This document shows positions 45,251 to 52,284 of a stretch of 64,000 nucleotides of DNA, piece by piece; within the stretch, counting starts at the first letter, position 1, and each line of letters opens with the position of its first letter. The notes beneath the pieces were generated by a model. It did not search any database, was not told the DNA's origin, and was given only the letters and a program-made list of their open reading frames with translations. The position numbers were made by a program, and so were the translations under genes. This DNA comes from a virus. The stretch spans positions 25,132-89,131 of IMG/VR virus record IMGVR_UViG_3300044825_002891; one strand, 5' to 3'.

Positions 45251-45737
45251 CGGGTTCGACACTCCGGTCGGCTGCGAGTGCGGAGACTGCAAGCGGTGCA
45301 AGAACCGCCTCAGGGCAGCGCGCTGGCGTGAAGCCAACCGCGAACGTGTTGATGCCTACAACAACGATCCAGCTGTGCGCGAGCGTAAGTACAAGACCAG
45401 CAGGGCTTGGAAAGAGCAGAACCCAGAGCGTGTCTCTGAGTACAGCAAAGAGTACAAGCAGCGCTCAGATGTGCGACAAAAGATTGCAGAACAGTGCCGC
45501 GTGGACAGACAGACTCCGGGTCTGCGCGAGAAGATCCGCGCACGCGAGACTGCCCGCGATGCGATCAAGCGCGGCAAGATGACACGGCGACCATGCGTGG
45601 AGTGCGGCGCCCCAGAGACAGAGGCGCACCATGAGGACTACTCCCGCCCTCTTGATGTGACCTTCCTCTGTCGGGCCTGCCACCTTGCCCTACATCAGTC
45701 CGCGAGGCAGGACTCGAACCTGCGACCCTCCGCTTAG
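45240..45737 (+). CDS. HNH endonuclease, running antisense into tRNA-Arg
   Basis: 165 residues from GTG 45240. An N-terminal Cys cluster (CECGDCKRC) and a charged helical middle lead to an HNH-like zinc motif: CVECGAPETEAHHEDYSRPL and CRACHLALH. The last ~13 residues (RQDSNLRPSA) are encoded by the reverse complement of tRNA-Arg, so the ORF ends only at a stop inside that tRNA. Such genes are often free-standing homing endonucleases. The tail is probably neutral read-through sequence gained when the gene landed next to the tRNA. Confidence 0.75.
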   Translation: MVDNGFDTPVGCECGDCKRCKNRLRAARWREANRERVDAYNNDPAVRERKYKTSRAWKEQNPERVSEYSKEYKQRSDVRQKIAEQCRVDRQTPGLREKIRARETARDAIKRGKMTRRPCVECGAPETEAHHEDYSRPLDVTFLCRACHLALHQSARQDSNLRPSA

Positions 45738-45771
45738 AAGGCGGACGCTCTATCCACTGAGCTACTCGCGG
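45699..45771 (-). tRNA. tRNA-Arg (anticodon TCT)
   Basis: A complete 73-base cloverleaf on the minus strand: acceptor CCGCGAG/CTCGCGG, D-arm with AGCTCAGTGGATAGAGC, anticodon stem TCCGC/GCGGA with loop CTTCTAA (anticodon TCT, reads AGA), and a T-arm with GGTTCGAGTCC. CCA is not encoded. It is the last element of the leftward accessory unit. AGA is rare in GC-rich actinobacteria. Confidence 0.95.
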
Positions 45772-45779
45772 TACGTGGC

Positions 45780-46220
45780 CTAGTCCACAAGCAGAGGAGC
45801 CACGGCCAGCGCGCGACCGGTGCAGCCCCATGCGTAGGGGCCGTACTTGTCGATGATGCGCTGGGCGTGGATCATCTGCTGTGCGGGCGTGGCTTCCTGG
45901 ATGGTGGGCGCAAGATCTCGCCCGTCGATGCCGTCCTCAGTCCACAGGGGAGCGAAGACACCAAGCCCGCCCGGATACGTGGGGCCCGGGTGGTGCCAGT
46001 TGATGCCCCACTCGTAGCCCTTCTGCCATGAGCCGTCCTTGCGCTGCTTCTCAGGCGGCGCGGGCTGCTCACAGCGGCCGATGGCGACAAAAAAGTCTCT
46101 GTTGGCGGGGTACAGCTCTGTTGCCATCTCATGCAGTGCCTGCGCGGGGGCTGGGCGCTCTGCGGACGCCACGGGGGCAAGCACAAGCATGGCAAGACAC
46201 ACGGCTATGAAGTTACGCAC
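45780..46220 (-). CDS. Secreted Rpf/lysozyme-like protein
   Basis: 146 residues from GTG 46220 behind GAGGAGAGAGCA. Residues 1-~20 are a signal peptide (RNFIAVCLAMLVLAPVASA). The mature part resembles a resuscitation-promoting factor or soluble transglycosylase: an AIGRCEQP catalytic-Glu site, YPGGLGVFAPLW, ATPAQQMIHAQRIIDKYGPYAW and a second Cys in GCTG that could pair with the first. A muralytic enzyme exported by its own signal, outside the lysis cassette, suggests an effect on the host wall during infection. Activity is inferred. Confidence 0.7.
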   Translation of the reverse strand: MRNFIAVCLAMLVLAPVASAERPAPAQALHEMATELYPANRDFFVAIGRCEQPAPPEKQRKDGSWQKGYEWGINWHHPGPTYPGGLGVFAPLWTEDGIDGRDLAPTIQEATPAQQMIHAQRIIDKYGPYAWGCTGRALAVAPLLVD

Positions 46221-46230
46221 TGCTCTCTCC

Positions 46231-46872
46231 TCAGGTGTAGTTGCGCTTGACGAGATCGTACACGGTCTGATGTGCCCAATAGCGTGCGCCATTGGGGGTC
46301 GGAACTTCTGCGCGGCTCAGGTGCTCTGCTATCTGTCTGAATGTGAAACCACGCTCGCGCATCTCCCGGACCATGTGCTTGATCTCATCTGGGATCTGCG
46401 TCTGGCTGCCGATCACCACACCCTGGCGCTTGCGCTCAGCCATGCCCTCCTTCGTGCGCATGCTGATCATGTCCCGCTCAAACTCAGCGAACGAGGCAAG
46501 GATGTTGGCAAGCAGCTTGCCGAAGGGTGTGGAGAAGTCAATGTCCGGCTCAAGGATGATCAGGCGCCAGCCCTCGCGCTGCGAGGCGGCCATGATGTCT
46601 GAAAAGTCCTTGATCGATCGCGACAGGCGGTCAAGCTTGGTCACCATGATGCCCGCAACCTCACCTGAGCGCACCATGCTCAGGCATCGCTCAAGTCCGG
46701 GCCTGCTCATGTTCTTGCCGCTGTAGCCGTCGTCGGCAACGATCTCAACGAGGTCAAGATCGCGGTACTCGCACGCGCGGGTGATGGACGCCCTCTGAGC
46801 GTCCATCCCCGCACCATGCGCTGCCTGATCGGCCGTCGAGACTCTGATGTAGCCGACCACGCTGTCGCTCAC
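46231..46872 (-). CDS. Small serine recombinase (resolvase/invertase)
   Basis: 213 residues from GTG 46872, overlapping the previous gene as GTGA. The catalytic domain has YIRVSTADQ (Ser12 nucleophile), DDGYSGKNMSRPGL, VTKLDRLSRS and FAEFERDMISMRTKEGM. A short C-terminal HTH (RQIAEHLSRAEVPTPNG) follows. The size is that of resolvases and invertases, not of large serine integrases, so multimer resolution or DNA inversion is more likely than lysogenic integration. No inverted crossover sites were seen nearby. Confidence 0.9.
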   Translation of the reverse strand: MSDSVVGYIRVSTADQAAHGAGMDAQRASITRACEYRDLDLVEIVADDGYSGKNMSRPGLERCLSMVRSGEVAGIMVTKLDRLSRSIKDFSDIMAASQREGWRLIILEPDIDFSTPFGKLLANILASFAEFERDMISMRTKEGMAERKRQGVVIGSQTQIPDEIKHMVREMRERGFTFRQIAEHLSRAEVPTPNGARYWAHQTVYDLVKRNYT

Positions 46873-47231
46873 GTCAGCCTGCTCCCGTCGGCCATGATCT
46901 GCGAGGGCTCGTCGCGCGTGAGCTTGAAGTCCGTGTTGCCATTCTCTTCCGCGTGACGCTGACACTCGCGGGCGTGATTTCCCTCCAGTGCCATCCAGGT
47001 GCGGATGTCCACCTCGGCCTCGTCGCCAGAGACCCACTCTGCGGTGAGCGACTGGAAGAACCCAGCGTGGTCGTCGTGACACCCGAACATGACCGTGAAG
47101 CCCAAAGCGTCTTCCGCGAGGGTGACGAACGCATCTGGAACCTCGGCCTGCATGCGTCCGTTGATGTGGTGGAACGCGCGAAGGGCGTCCGGGTACTCGT
47201 CGTATGATCGTGCGTAGAAGCTGTAGTGCAT
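46869..47231 (-). CDS. Hypothetical small protein
   Basis: 120 residues from ATG 47231 with GGGGGACTAG upstream; a start further up (47276) lies in the neighbouring gene. It begins MHYSFYARSYDEYPDALRAFHHIN and contains FGCHDDHAGFFQSLTAEW and GNHARECQRHAEEN, with His/Cys that could bind metal. It ends on the recombinase start. No family recognised. Confidence 0.65.
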   Translation of the reverse strand: MHYSFYARSYDEYPDALRAFHHINGRMQAEVPDAFVTLAEDALGFTVMFGCHDDHAGFFQSLTAEWVSGDEAEVDIRTWMALEGNHARECQRHAEENGNTDFKLTRDEPSQIMADGSRLT

Positions 47232-47235
47232 GGTG

Positions 47236-47460
47236 CTAGTCCCCCAGATGGGTTGGCTTGAGCCCGTTGTGGTCAAGCAGGTTGCGGGCGTGGTCGTTGT
47301 CCTGCTTGATCGCGAGCATGGACATGGTCTCGTAGAGCCCGATCAGACCACGCAACATGTCAGGGTTGCGTAGACCCTGGGCATGAGCGTAGCGGGTGAA
47401 CAGGCTCTTCGTCTCCGCATCTACGCTGCGGATGAGGAAGTTGGATCTGTCGTCTGTCAT
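47236..47460 (-). CDS. Ribbon-helix-helix-like small protein
   Basis: 74 residues from ATG 47460, chosen because it overlaps the stop of the upstream membrane gene (ATGA). SNFLIRSVDAETKSLFTRYAHAQGLRNPDMLRGLI has the strand-helix-helix spacing of Arc/MetJ-type DNA-binding proteins. It is a candidate regulator of the accessory units; DNA binding is inferred. Confidence 0.55.
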   Translation of the reverse strand: MTDDRSNFLIRSVDAETKSLFTRYAHAQGLRNPDMLRGLIGLYETMSMLAIKQDNDHARNLLDHNGLKPTHLGD

Positions 47461-47591
47461 CTCCACCACACACGCTTTCTGTCGCGCTTGCTGCGACGTG
47501 TCTTGTCATGCCGCGGGCGCGGATCCATGAGTGCTGCTAGAACCATCAGACACACGATGAACACGGCCCAGTATTCGATGACCAAGTCCAT
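47457..47591 (-). CDS. 44-residue single-span membrane protein
   Basis: ATG 47591 to TGA 47457 with GAGGCGACG upstream. A hydrophobic N-terminal span (LVIEYWAVFIVCLMVLAALM) is followed by a very basic tail (RPRHDKTRRSKRDRKR). The stop overlaps the next start. Likely anchored in the host membrane with a cytoplasmic basic tail. Function unknown. Confidence 0.6.
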   Translation of the reverse strand: MDLVIEYWAVFIVCLMVLAALMDPRPRHDKTRRSKRDRKRVWWR

Positions 47592-47800
47592 CATCGTCGC
47601 CTCGTGATCACGTAGTGCTCGGTCATGCCAGCTCCGGGAATGCCCGTCCTGCCCACGTACGTGACATCACCGCGCTTGTTCATGAGCGCGTGTGCCTCGC
47701 TCGTGCAGGACGTGACGTGCTCCGTGTCACCAATCCACACGTATGCGAGGCTGCCGAAGTCAGGCCGCGTGATCGTGGCCTGTATCTCTGCCCTAGTCAC
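47591..47800 (-). CDS. Small hypothetical protein
   Basis: 69 residues from GTG 47800, which overlaps the stop of the upstream gene (47793). Longer starts lie inside that gene. It begins VTRAEIQATITRPDFGSLAYVW and ends with MTEHYVITRRR. Compact mixed fold, one Cys. No family recognised. Confidence 0.55.
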   Translation of the reverse strand: MTRAEIQATITRPDFGSLAYVWIGDTEHVTSCTSEAHALMNKRGDVTYVGRTGIPGAGMTEHYVITRRR

Positions 47801-48131
47801 GATCGTGGATGAGGCTGAACCACACGGCGATGGGGCGCTTGTGGGCCTCGGGGCGGGTTGTGGGCCTGTACGTGCCGCTGGACCTGATCCAGCCGTGCCG
47901 CGATGCGATGCGCATGACGGCACCCAGCGCCCGGTACTCGTGCGTGTCCACGCCCGGGTAGGTGCTGCGCAGGGTCTCCCACACGTCGTCCGTCGTGAGC
48001 GTGGCCTTGCGGACAGCTGTGGCCCGCACGGCCGTGATCGCGCTCCGCAGCCATGCGGGGTCCGCCGCCTGCTCCACGCGCATGAGCGCGTGCTCCAGGC
48101 TCTCGGGGGATCTGGGGTTCAGAGTGTCCAT
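47793..48131 (-). CDS. Winged-helix-like DNA-binding protein, putative
   Basis: 112 residues from ATG 48131 behind GAGAGGCAGACAC. The C-terminal part, LTTDDVWETLRS...EYRALGAVMRIASRHGWIRSSGTYRPTTRPEAHKRPIAVWFSL, resembles a winged-helix pattern common in actinophage proteins of unknown role. An N-terminal helical segment precedes it. It may bind DNA at phage regulatory sites or take part in replication. Confidence 0.6.
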   Translation of the reverse strand: MDTLNPRSPESLEHALMRVEQAADPAWLRSAITAVRATAVRKATLTTDDVWETLRSTYPGVDTHEYRALGAVMRIASRHGWIRSSGTYRPTTRPEAHKRPIAVWFSLIHDRD

Positions 48132-48142
48132 GTGTCTGCCTC

Positions 48143-48592
48143 TCACGGGATGTGGATGTTGACGATCTGGTGCAGGTACACCTTGACGGGGGTGATGCCC
48201 ACGCTGTCCGTCTCCGGGAAGTACTCGGACACGGTGATGTACGGCTCGTGGTCGCCCGCGGACCAGTCCGCCCCCTGCAACTTGAAGCCGCCCTCAGGCC
48301 GGAAGCACTGGAACGAGTGCAGCTCGCCCGTGCCCGGGTGCTGGATCGTGAGCACGAACGTGAACACGTCGCGCGCCGCGTTGAGGAAGCCCAGCAGCAG
48401 GCCCTTGTACATGGGGTCGTCCAGCGGGCAGTCGCCCCCGTACGTGAAGCTCCAGCGCATGCGCTCGGGCTCCTGATTCATGTGCTCCGCGACCACGCCC
48501 CCGTTCGTTGCGGAGGTCTGATACAGGACGCGGGTGAACTCCTTGGCCAGAGGGTCGTTGCTCGTGGCGAGGGTGTCGATGTCATTGCTCAT
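48143..48592 (-). CDS. Hypothetical protein
   Basis: 149 residues from ATG 48592 with AAGGAGCACACGTC upstream and a 5-bp leader hairpin just before that. It is soluble and mixed in fold, with RWSFTYGGDCPLDDPMYKGLLLGFL and FTFVLTIQHPGTGELHSF, perhaps a small beta-barrel. It follows the DUF932 gene after a strong terminator-like hairpin, so it may be expressed at a lower level. No family recognised. Confidence 0.65.
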   Translation of the reverse strand: MSNDIDTLATSNDPLAKEFTRVLYQTSATNGGVVAEHMNQEPERMRWSFTYGGDCPLDDPMYKGLLLGFLNAARDVFTFVLTIQHPGTGELHSFQCFRPEGGFKLQGADWSAGDHEPYITVSEYFPETDSVGITPVKVYLHQIVNIHIP

Positions 48593-48610
48593 GACGTGTG
48601 CTCCTTGTCT

Positions 48611-48662
48611 GTTGCTTGTGCAACGGTTGAGGGGGAGAGGGTGCGCACACACCCCCTCCCCC
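48611..48662 (-). terminator. Terminator-like hairpin plus leader hairpin between DUF932 gene and next gene
   Basis: The arms 48631-48643 and 48650-48662 form a 13-bp stem with one mismatch, loop CGCACA. On the minus strand it follows the DUF932 stop by 12 bases. A second short hairpin GTTGC/GCAAC (48611-48615, 48620-48624) comes next, ending 4 bases before the AAGGAG of the downstream gene. No T-tract, so partial termination or mRNA processing is likely. Confidence 0.6.
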
Positions 48663-48674
48663 TGTGCGTACGGG

Positions 48675-49952
48675 CTAGACGCCCGCCAGCGCGTACTCGT
48701 CCTTGAGGATCGCGAACGCCTTGTTCTTGAGCGGGCTGTCCTCCACGCTGCGCAGCAGGGCCTTCTCGGCCTTGCGCTCGCCGCGCTGCGGGGCCTGCCA
48801 GTCCGCGTAGTCCGCCACGGCGTTGTACGCGCCCCAGACGGTCCCGCGGATGTTCGCGAGGTCGTCGTCGTGCTTGTACGTGTGCGCGATCAGCTCGCGC
48901 GTCTCCGTGGCGATCGTGAGCGACCGCTTGTACCCGCGGTCGTCCGTCTGCCCGTCCTTGGGCGTGGGCAGGGGCACCAGCGTCTTGACGAACCGCTCGA
49001 ACGCGGCGTCGTCGATGCGCGTGGTGATCATGGCGTTGGCCATGTCCTCCCACAGGTCCATGTAGCCCACGGTCAGCTGGAGCGTGCGCCGCGCGTCGTC
49101 CAGGTGCATCTTGACGTTGCGGCGGTGCTGCACCTTCCACTGGCGCAGGCAGCCCTCCAGCGGGATCGTCATGCCGTTCGTGCAGGCGAGGCGGAACGGG
49201 GCGACCGTGATGGTCACGGACAGGCCGCCGTCCCAGCCGTTGGACAGGAAGCCCAGCGGGATGCACTTCTCGTCCTCGTCCCCGCCCACGACGATCTCGC
49301 GCGAGAACTGCGCGAGCCCGTAGATGCGGCGGCCGCCGTCGATCTCACCCGCGCCCAGCCACTTGGCGGACCCGTCGTCCACGAGGTCGTCCATGAACGT
49401 GAACGCCTCCCAGTTCTGCGGGCCGCGCCAGTTCTTGCCGACGACGCCCAGCACCTCGCCGTTGTCGCCGCGCACGTTCGCGACGAAGCGCGAGGCGCGC
49501 AGGGTGTCCGGGTCGCTGCTGGCGTCCGGGTTGACCTCGCCCTTGTCGTCCATGCCGACGAGGTGCGCGTACACGGGGTACTGCGTGACCGTCCAGTCCA
49601 GACCCGCGATCTGCATGGCCTCGGCCGTGGTCCTCACGTTGCCCGGGATCACCTTGCCGGTGTCCCAGCCCCGGATCTTCTTGCCCTTGAGCATGCGCAG
49701 GGACGCGGGGCTGTGCACGCCGCCGCCGCGGCCCACGTCCTCCGCGCTGGCGTCGCGCATCCAGAGGTAGATGCCCCCGCCGGGGGAGTGCTGCTCCCAG
49801 TCGATGCCCTTGTGATCCAGCGCGAAGCCGGACGTGGGCGGCACGGGGGGCTCCTCCGGCTTGGGGTCGTGCGCCGGGGGCTCCTCGGTCGGCTGCCACG
49901 CGTGGGTGGTGCCGGTGTTGAGGTTGATGATGGGCGGGAAGTTCTCGTTCAT
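48675..49952 (-). CDS. DUF932 family protein (plasmid/phage-like TIGR03299)
   Basis: 425 residues from ATG 49952. A Pro/Glu-rich N-terminus (~20-40) is followed by the DUF932 pattern: QNWEAFTFMDDLVDDGSAKWLGAG, GGRRIYGLAQFSREI, then VTITVAPFRLACTNGMTIPL and a helical C-terminal half. The family is common on plasmids and phages, and its molecular role is not established. It is the first gene of the third accessory unit with the best promoter in the region, and it has high-expression codon use, so it is probably an abundant early protein. Confidence 0.8.
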   Translation of the reverse strand: MNENFPPIINLNTGTTHAWQPTEEPPAHDPKPEEPPVPPTSGFALDHKGIDWEQHSPGGGIYLWMRDASAEDVGRGGGVHSPASLRMLKGKKIRGWDTGKVIPGNVRTTAEAMQIAGLDWTVTQYPVYAHLVGMDDKGEVNPDASSDPDTLRASRFVANVRGDNGEVLGVVGKNWRGPQNWEAFTFMDDLVDDGSAKWLGAGEIDGGRRIYGLAQFSREIVVGGDEDEKCIPLGFLSNGWDGGLSVTITVAPFRLACTNGMTIPLEGCLRQWKVQHRRNVKMHLDDARRTLQLTVGYMDLWEDMANAMITTRIDDAAFERFVKTLVPLPTPKDGQTDDRGYKRSLTIATETRELIAHTYKHDDDLANIRGTVWGAYNAVADYADWQAPQRGERKAEKALLRSVEDSPLKNKAFAILKDEYALAGV

Positions 49953-49960
49953 GATGGTCT

Positions 49961-50073
49961 GTCTCCTTGTTTGAGACGGTTGGTGGGCTTACTTAGCCCT
50001 GTGGATTGGGGACTCTAGGCGGGGCCGATCCCGATGTCAAATCGGGACCGGCGATCCCGCAGCTAGAGCCAAA
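49961..50073 (-). promoter_or_regulatory. Strong leftward promoter, distal GAGCCAAA box and RBS hairpin for the DUF932 unit
   Basis: On the minus strand TTGACA (50040-50035), a 17-base spacer and TAGAGT (50017-50012) form the most canonical promoter in the window. A TTTGGCTC box lies at 50073-50066, 25 bases upstream of the -35. The leader ends in a GTCTC/GAGAC hairpin (49961-49977) whose 3' arm contains the AAGGAGAC ribosome site, so the site could be masked. The remaining gap up to 50079 holds nothing else visible. Confidence 0.65.
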
Positions 50074-50079
50074 TGCTGG

Positions 50080-50340
50080 CTAGAACCAGCGGGGGGTGGG
50101 GGTCTTCGGGGAGCGGGGCTTCAGGTGCGCCTCGCCCCAGTGCGCCTTGAGCGTGTCCTGCACCTCGTCGCGCAGGCGCTGGCCGTACTGCCTGTACTCG
50201 TCCGACAGGTGGTAGTTGTTGTCCATGTAGACGCGGCTCTCGCCCGGGAGCGGGTTGCCCACTCGGGCGTTCCCGCGCACGACGCGCATGAGCAGGTTGG
50301 CGCGCTTCTTGCGCGCCTTGCGTGCGGTCTGCTTGGCCAT
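50080..50340 (-). CDS. Small basic protein
   Basis: 86 residues from ATG 50340 behind ACAAGGAGGACTGATC. The N-terminus is highly basic (AKQTARKARKKRANLLMRVV) and the rest includes YMDNNYHLSDEYRQYGQRLRDEVQDTLK. Nucleic-acid binding is plausible from charge. It is the last gene of the second accessory unit. Confidence 0.6.
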   Translation of the reverse strand: MAKQTARKARKKRANLLMRVVRGNARVGNPLPGESRVYMDNNYHLSDEYRQYGQRLRDEVQDTLKAHWGEAHLKPRSPKTPTPRWF

Positions 50341-50342
50341 GA

Positions 50343-50558
50343 TCAGTCCTCCTTGTCCCACCACATCATGATGGGCGTTGCGTTGCGGGGCGGGCTGTAC
50401 TCGAACCTGATCGCCCACTCACGGGCGATGTCCTTGGCCTGCTCCTTGGTGTCGGCCCAGATGCGCTTCTGCACACCGTTGGCCCAGGTGCACGTGTACG
50501 AGCGCTTGCCGCGCCCGTTCAGTGCGTTGCTGATCTGTGTGTCAGTGATCAGACTCAT
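50343..50558 (-). CDS. Small hypothetical protein
   Basis: 71 residues from ATG 50558 with GGAGGAGTCAC upstream. The sequence TCTWANGVQKRIWADTKEQAKDIAREWA suggests a beta-hairpin plus helix (double-stranded RNA-binding-like or AP2-like small domain), and the C-terminus is PIMMWWDKED. No family assigned. Confidence 0.55.
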   Translation of the reverse strand: MSLITDTQISNALNGRGKRSYTCTWANGVQKRIWADTKEQAKDIAREWAIRFEYSPPRNATPIMMWWDKED

Positions 50559-50613
50559 GTGACTCCTCCGTGAAGTTTTGATTGCAGTGTGCTTGCTGTG
50601 CTCACACATGGGC

Positions 50614-51183
50614 CTAGACGAGGCCCATGGCATGAGCCTCAGTTACCAGATCTCGGCGCTTCTTCGCACCCAGCTTCTTGTGCACCATCGAACGATGAGA
50701 CTCTACAGTCCTTACAGACAGGTGCATCTCACTGGCAACCTCGGCGTTTTCCAGACCAAGCGCAATGAATCTCAGAACCTGTCTTTCCCTGCTGGACAGG
50801 CTCAGCGGCCCAGTTTCCTCAATCATGTCGATCGCCAGTCGCGGACAGATGTAGCGATCCCCACGCAATGCGTGCTGGATAGCCTCCTCAAGGACCAGCG
50901 GTGTGCTGTGGCCGTAGACGTACGACAGCACTCCCATGCCCGCGCTGTCTGTGATTCTGTTGGCATCAGAGCCCGGCAGGATTGCGACGATGGGGGTTTT
51001 GTCCCCAAGGTCGTTGAGCTCGTCTTGCATGGACATGTGGGTGTCCAGTTCGATCACAATCACCTCAGCTGAGCCATTCAGGTCCACCATGTGGTGATTG
51101 CCAATGTCTGCAATGAGCATGCTCAGTGCCGCCTTGCTCAGGGTAGTGTGGCCTACTACCGCCACCCGCATCTGTCTGTCCAT
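50614..51183 (-). CDS. LuxR/NarL-type response-regulator-like protein
   Basis: 189 residues from ATG 51183 with AAGGTGGGATCTGATC upstream. The N-terminal ~120 residues resemble a receiver domain (MRVAVVGHTTLSKAALSMLI; EVIVIELDTHMSM with the Asp position kept), but the acidic pair is replaced by Gly-His and the conserved Lys region reads YVYGHS. The C-terminus is a LuxR HTH: LSSRERQVLRFIALGLENAEVA, then VRTVESHRSMVHKKLGAKKR. A phosphorylation-independent regulator of host or phage genes is likely. The following 55 bases hold no other gene. Confidence 0.85.
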   Translation of the reverse strand: MDRQMRVAVVGHTTLSKAALSMLIADIGNHHMVDLNGSAEVIVIELDTHMSMQDELNDLGDKTPIVAILPGSDANRITDSAGMGVLSYVYGHSTPLVLEEAIQHALRGDRYICPRLAIDMIEETGPLSLSSRERQVLRFIALGLENAEVASEMHLSVRTVESHRSMVHKKLGAKKRRDLVTEAHAMGLV

Positions 51184-51185
51184 GA

Positions 51186-51548
51186 TCAGATCCCACCTTC
51201 CGGCCACAGAGCGTTCTGCATGCTGTCCAGCATGGGGCCCACGAAGTGCGCCCACACGGACTCCATGCCGCTGACGCCCGCCCATTCGTCCAGACGCACG
51301 GCCACGTTCATGTAGTCCACGCCCGTGCGATCGGACAGGATGCCAACCGCGCGGCGCAGGATGGGGTCATCCAGCACACCGCCCTCGGCGTACAGGGATG
51401 CCTCGCGCTCGGTGGCTTGCCGCACGTGCAGGCCGCCCTCGTTCTGCGGATCGCTGTCGGCCTTGTAGTTGACGCAATCGTCCTCGTAGTCAGACCAGAA
51501 CACGGGCTGCTTGAGGTACGGGTCCCACACGAAGTATGTCTCGCTCAC
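51186..51548 (-). CDS. Hypothetical protein
   Basis: 120 residues from GTG 51548 behind GAGGAGGCATC. It begins VSETYFVWDPYLKQPVFWSDYEDD and is acidic and aromatic at the N-terminus, helical after ~60. It overlaps the upstream kinase gene by 4 bases. No family recognised. Confidence 0.6.
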   Translation of the reverse strand: MSETYFVWDPYLKQPVFWSDYEDDCVNYKADSDPQNEGGLHVRQATEREASLYAEGGVLDDPILRRAVGILSDRTGVDYMNVAVRLDEWAGVSGMESVWAHFVGPMLDSMQNALWPEGGI

Positions 51549-52033
51549 GATGCCTCCTCGGCATGTTGTGTGTCCTGCACGAACAGGATCTCGTCCCAGT
51601 CCTCCTGTTGGATGTCCGGCAGGGATGCCATGAACAGCTCCGTCTGATGCGCAAGCATCTTGCGCACTTTCGCGAGCTGATCCGGGCCTTTGGGCTTGAT
51701 GCGCTTCATGCACCGCTTGGGTCCAGTGCACAGGACGTGCAGCACGAAGCGATCGATGCCAGCATCTCTGGCCATGGACATGATCTCGCGCCTCGCAGAT
51801 GTCTGCGTGTTGTTGGCGTCGATGATGATGTCCTCATCAGCCTTGATGCTTTCCAGCATGTCCTTGTACGCGCGCTGCCACTGACCTGGGCCCATGCGCG
51901 GCCCGTCGGCAACGTCCTCTGCGTACTTGGACAGTTCGATCAGGTACGCATCTTCGGGCAGGTTGTCATGCTCCTCTGCGTACGTTGTCTTGCCAGCCGA
52001 TGGCAGGCCCATGATCATGTGGAGCTCTGCCAT
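51545..52033 (-). CDS. P-loop kinase (polynucleotide kinase-like, AAA_33)
   Basis: 162 residues from ATG 52033 (ATGA overlap). Walker A GLPSAGKTT sits near residues 9-17, followed by IIIDANNTQTSARREIM and an Arg-rich LCTGPKRCMKRIK, like phage PNK-type or zeta-like small kinases. No phosphatase domain is attached. It may repair RNA or DNA ends (for example tRNA cut by host defence), but the substrate is not shown. Confidence 0.75.
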   Translation of the reverse strand: MAELHMIMGLPSAGKTTYAEEHDNLPEDAYLIELSKYAEDVADGPRMGPGQWQRAYKDMLESIKADEDIIIDANNTQTSARREIMSMARDAGIDRFVLHVLCTGPKRCMKRIKPKGPDQLAKVRKMLAHQTELFMASLPDIQQEDWDEILFVQDTQHAEEAS

Positions 52034-52284
52034 CAGCGCATGTCCTCGGGCTCGCATGCGATCCCGTTGTCGTTTGCATCGATGTCCGTCCTGTCATCGT
52101 CACCGATGTAGAACGGCATGCCATCACTGACGTACTCGCACCTGTCGTGCACGATGTCAGCGGGCGGCTTGACGTTGAGGTCGGGCTTTGTGGTGAACTT
52201 GCCCCACAGCCAGATGACTGCGAAGACGATGCCAACCACAAGCGCCGTGCGCTCAAGGGCCTTGCCGAAGCCGATGTTACTCAT
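52033..52284 (-). CDS. Membrane-anchored Excalibur-like calcium-binding protein
   Basis: 83 residues from ATG 52284 (a GTG at 52293 is also possible). An N-terminal membrane span (RTALVVGIVFAVIWLWG) is followed by an Excalibur-type domain: CEYVSDGMPFYIGDDD, then DIDANDNGIACE with two Cys and the DxDxxGxxCE calcium loop. Such domains face outside the cell. The phage product would sit in the host envelope; superinfection exclusion is one possibility. Confidence 0.7.
   Translation of the reverse strand: MSNIGFGKALERTALVVGIVFAVIWLWGKFTTKPDLNVKPPADIVHDRCEYVSDGMPFYIGDDDRTDIDANDNGIACEPEDMR

Noticed and set aside
46231-46872. Integrase for lysogeny
   Set aside because: The serine recombinase is only 213 residues and lacks the large C-terminal domains of serine integrases. 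No matching repressor or clear attachment site was found.
48534-50018. A 494-codon rightward ORF opposite the DUF932 gene
   Set aside because: It has no ribosome site, a biased Val/Arg/His/Ala composition, and mirrors the strong GC codon bias of the real gene on the other strand. Long antisense frames are expected in such DNA. The same applies to 52528-53802, 53921-54931, 58129-58899 and 58785-59771.
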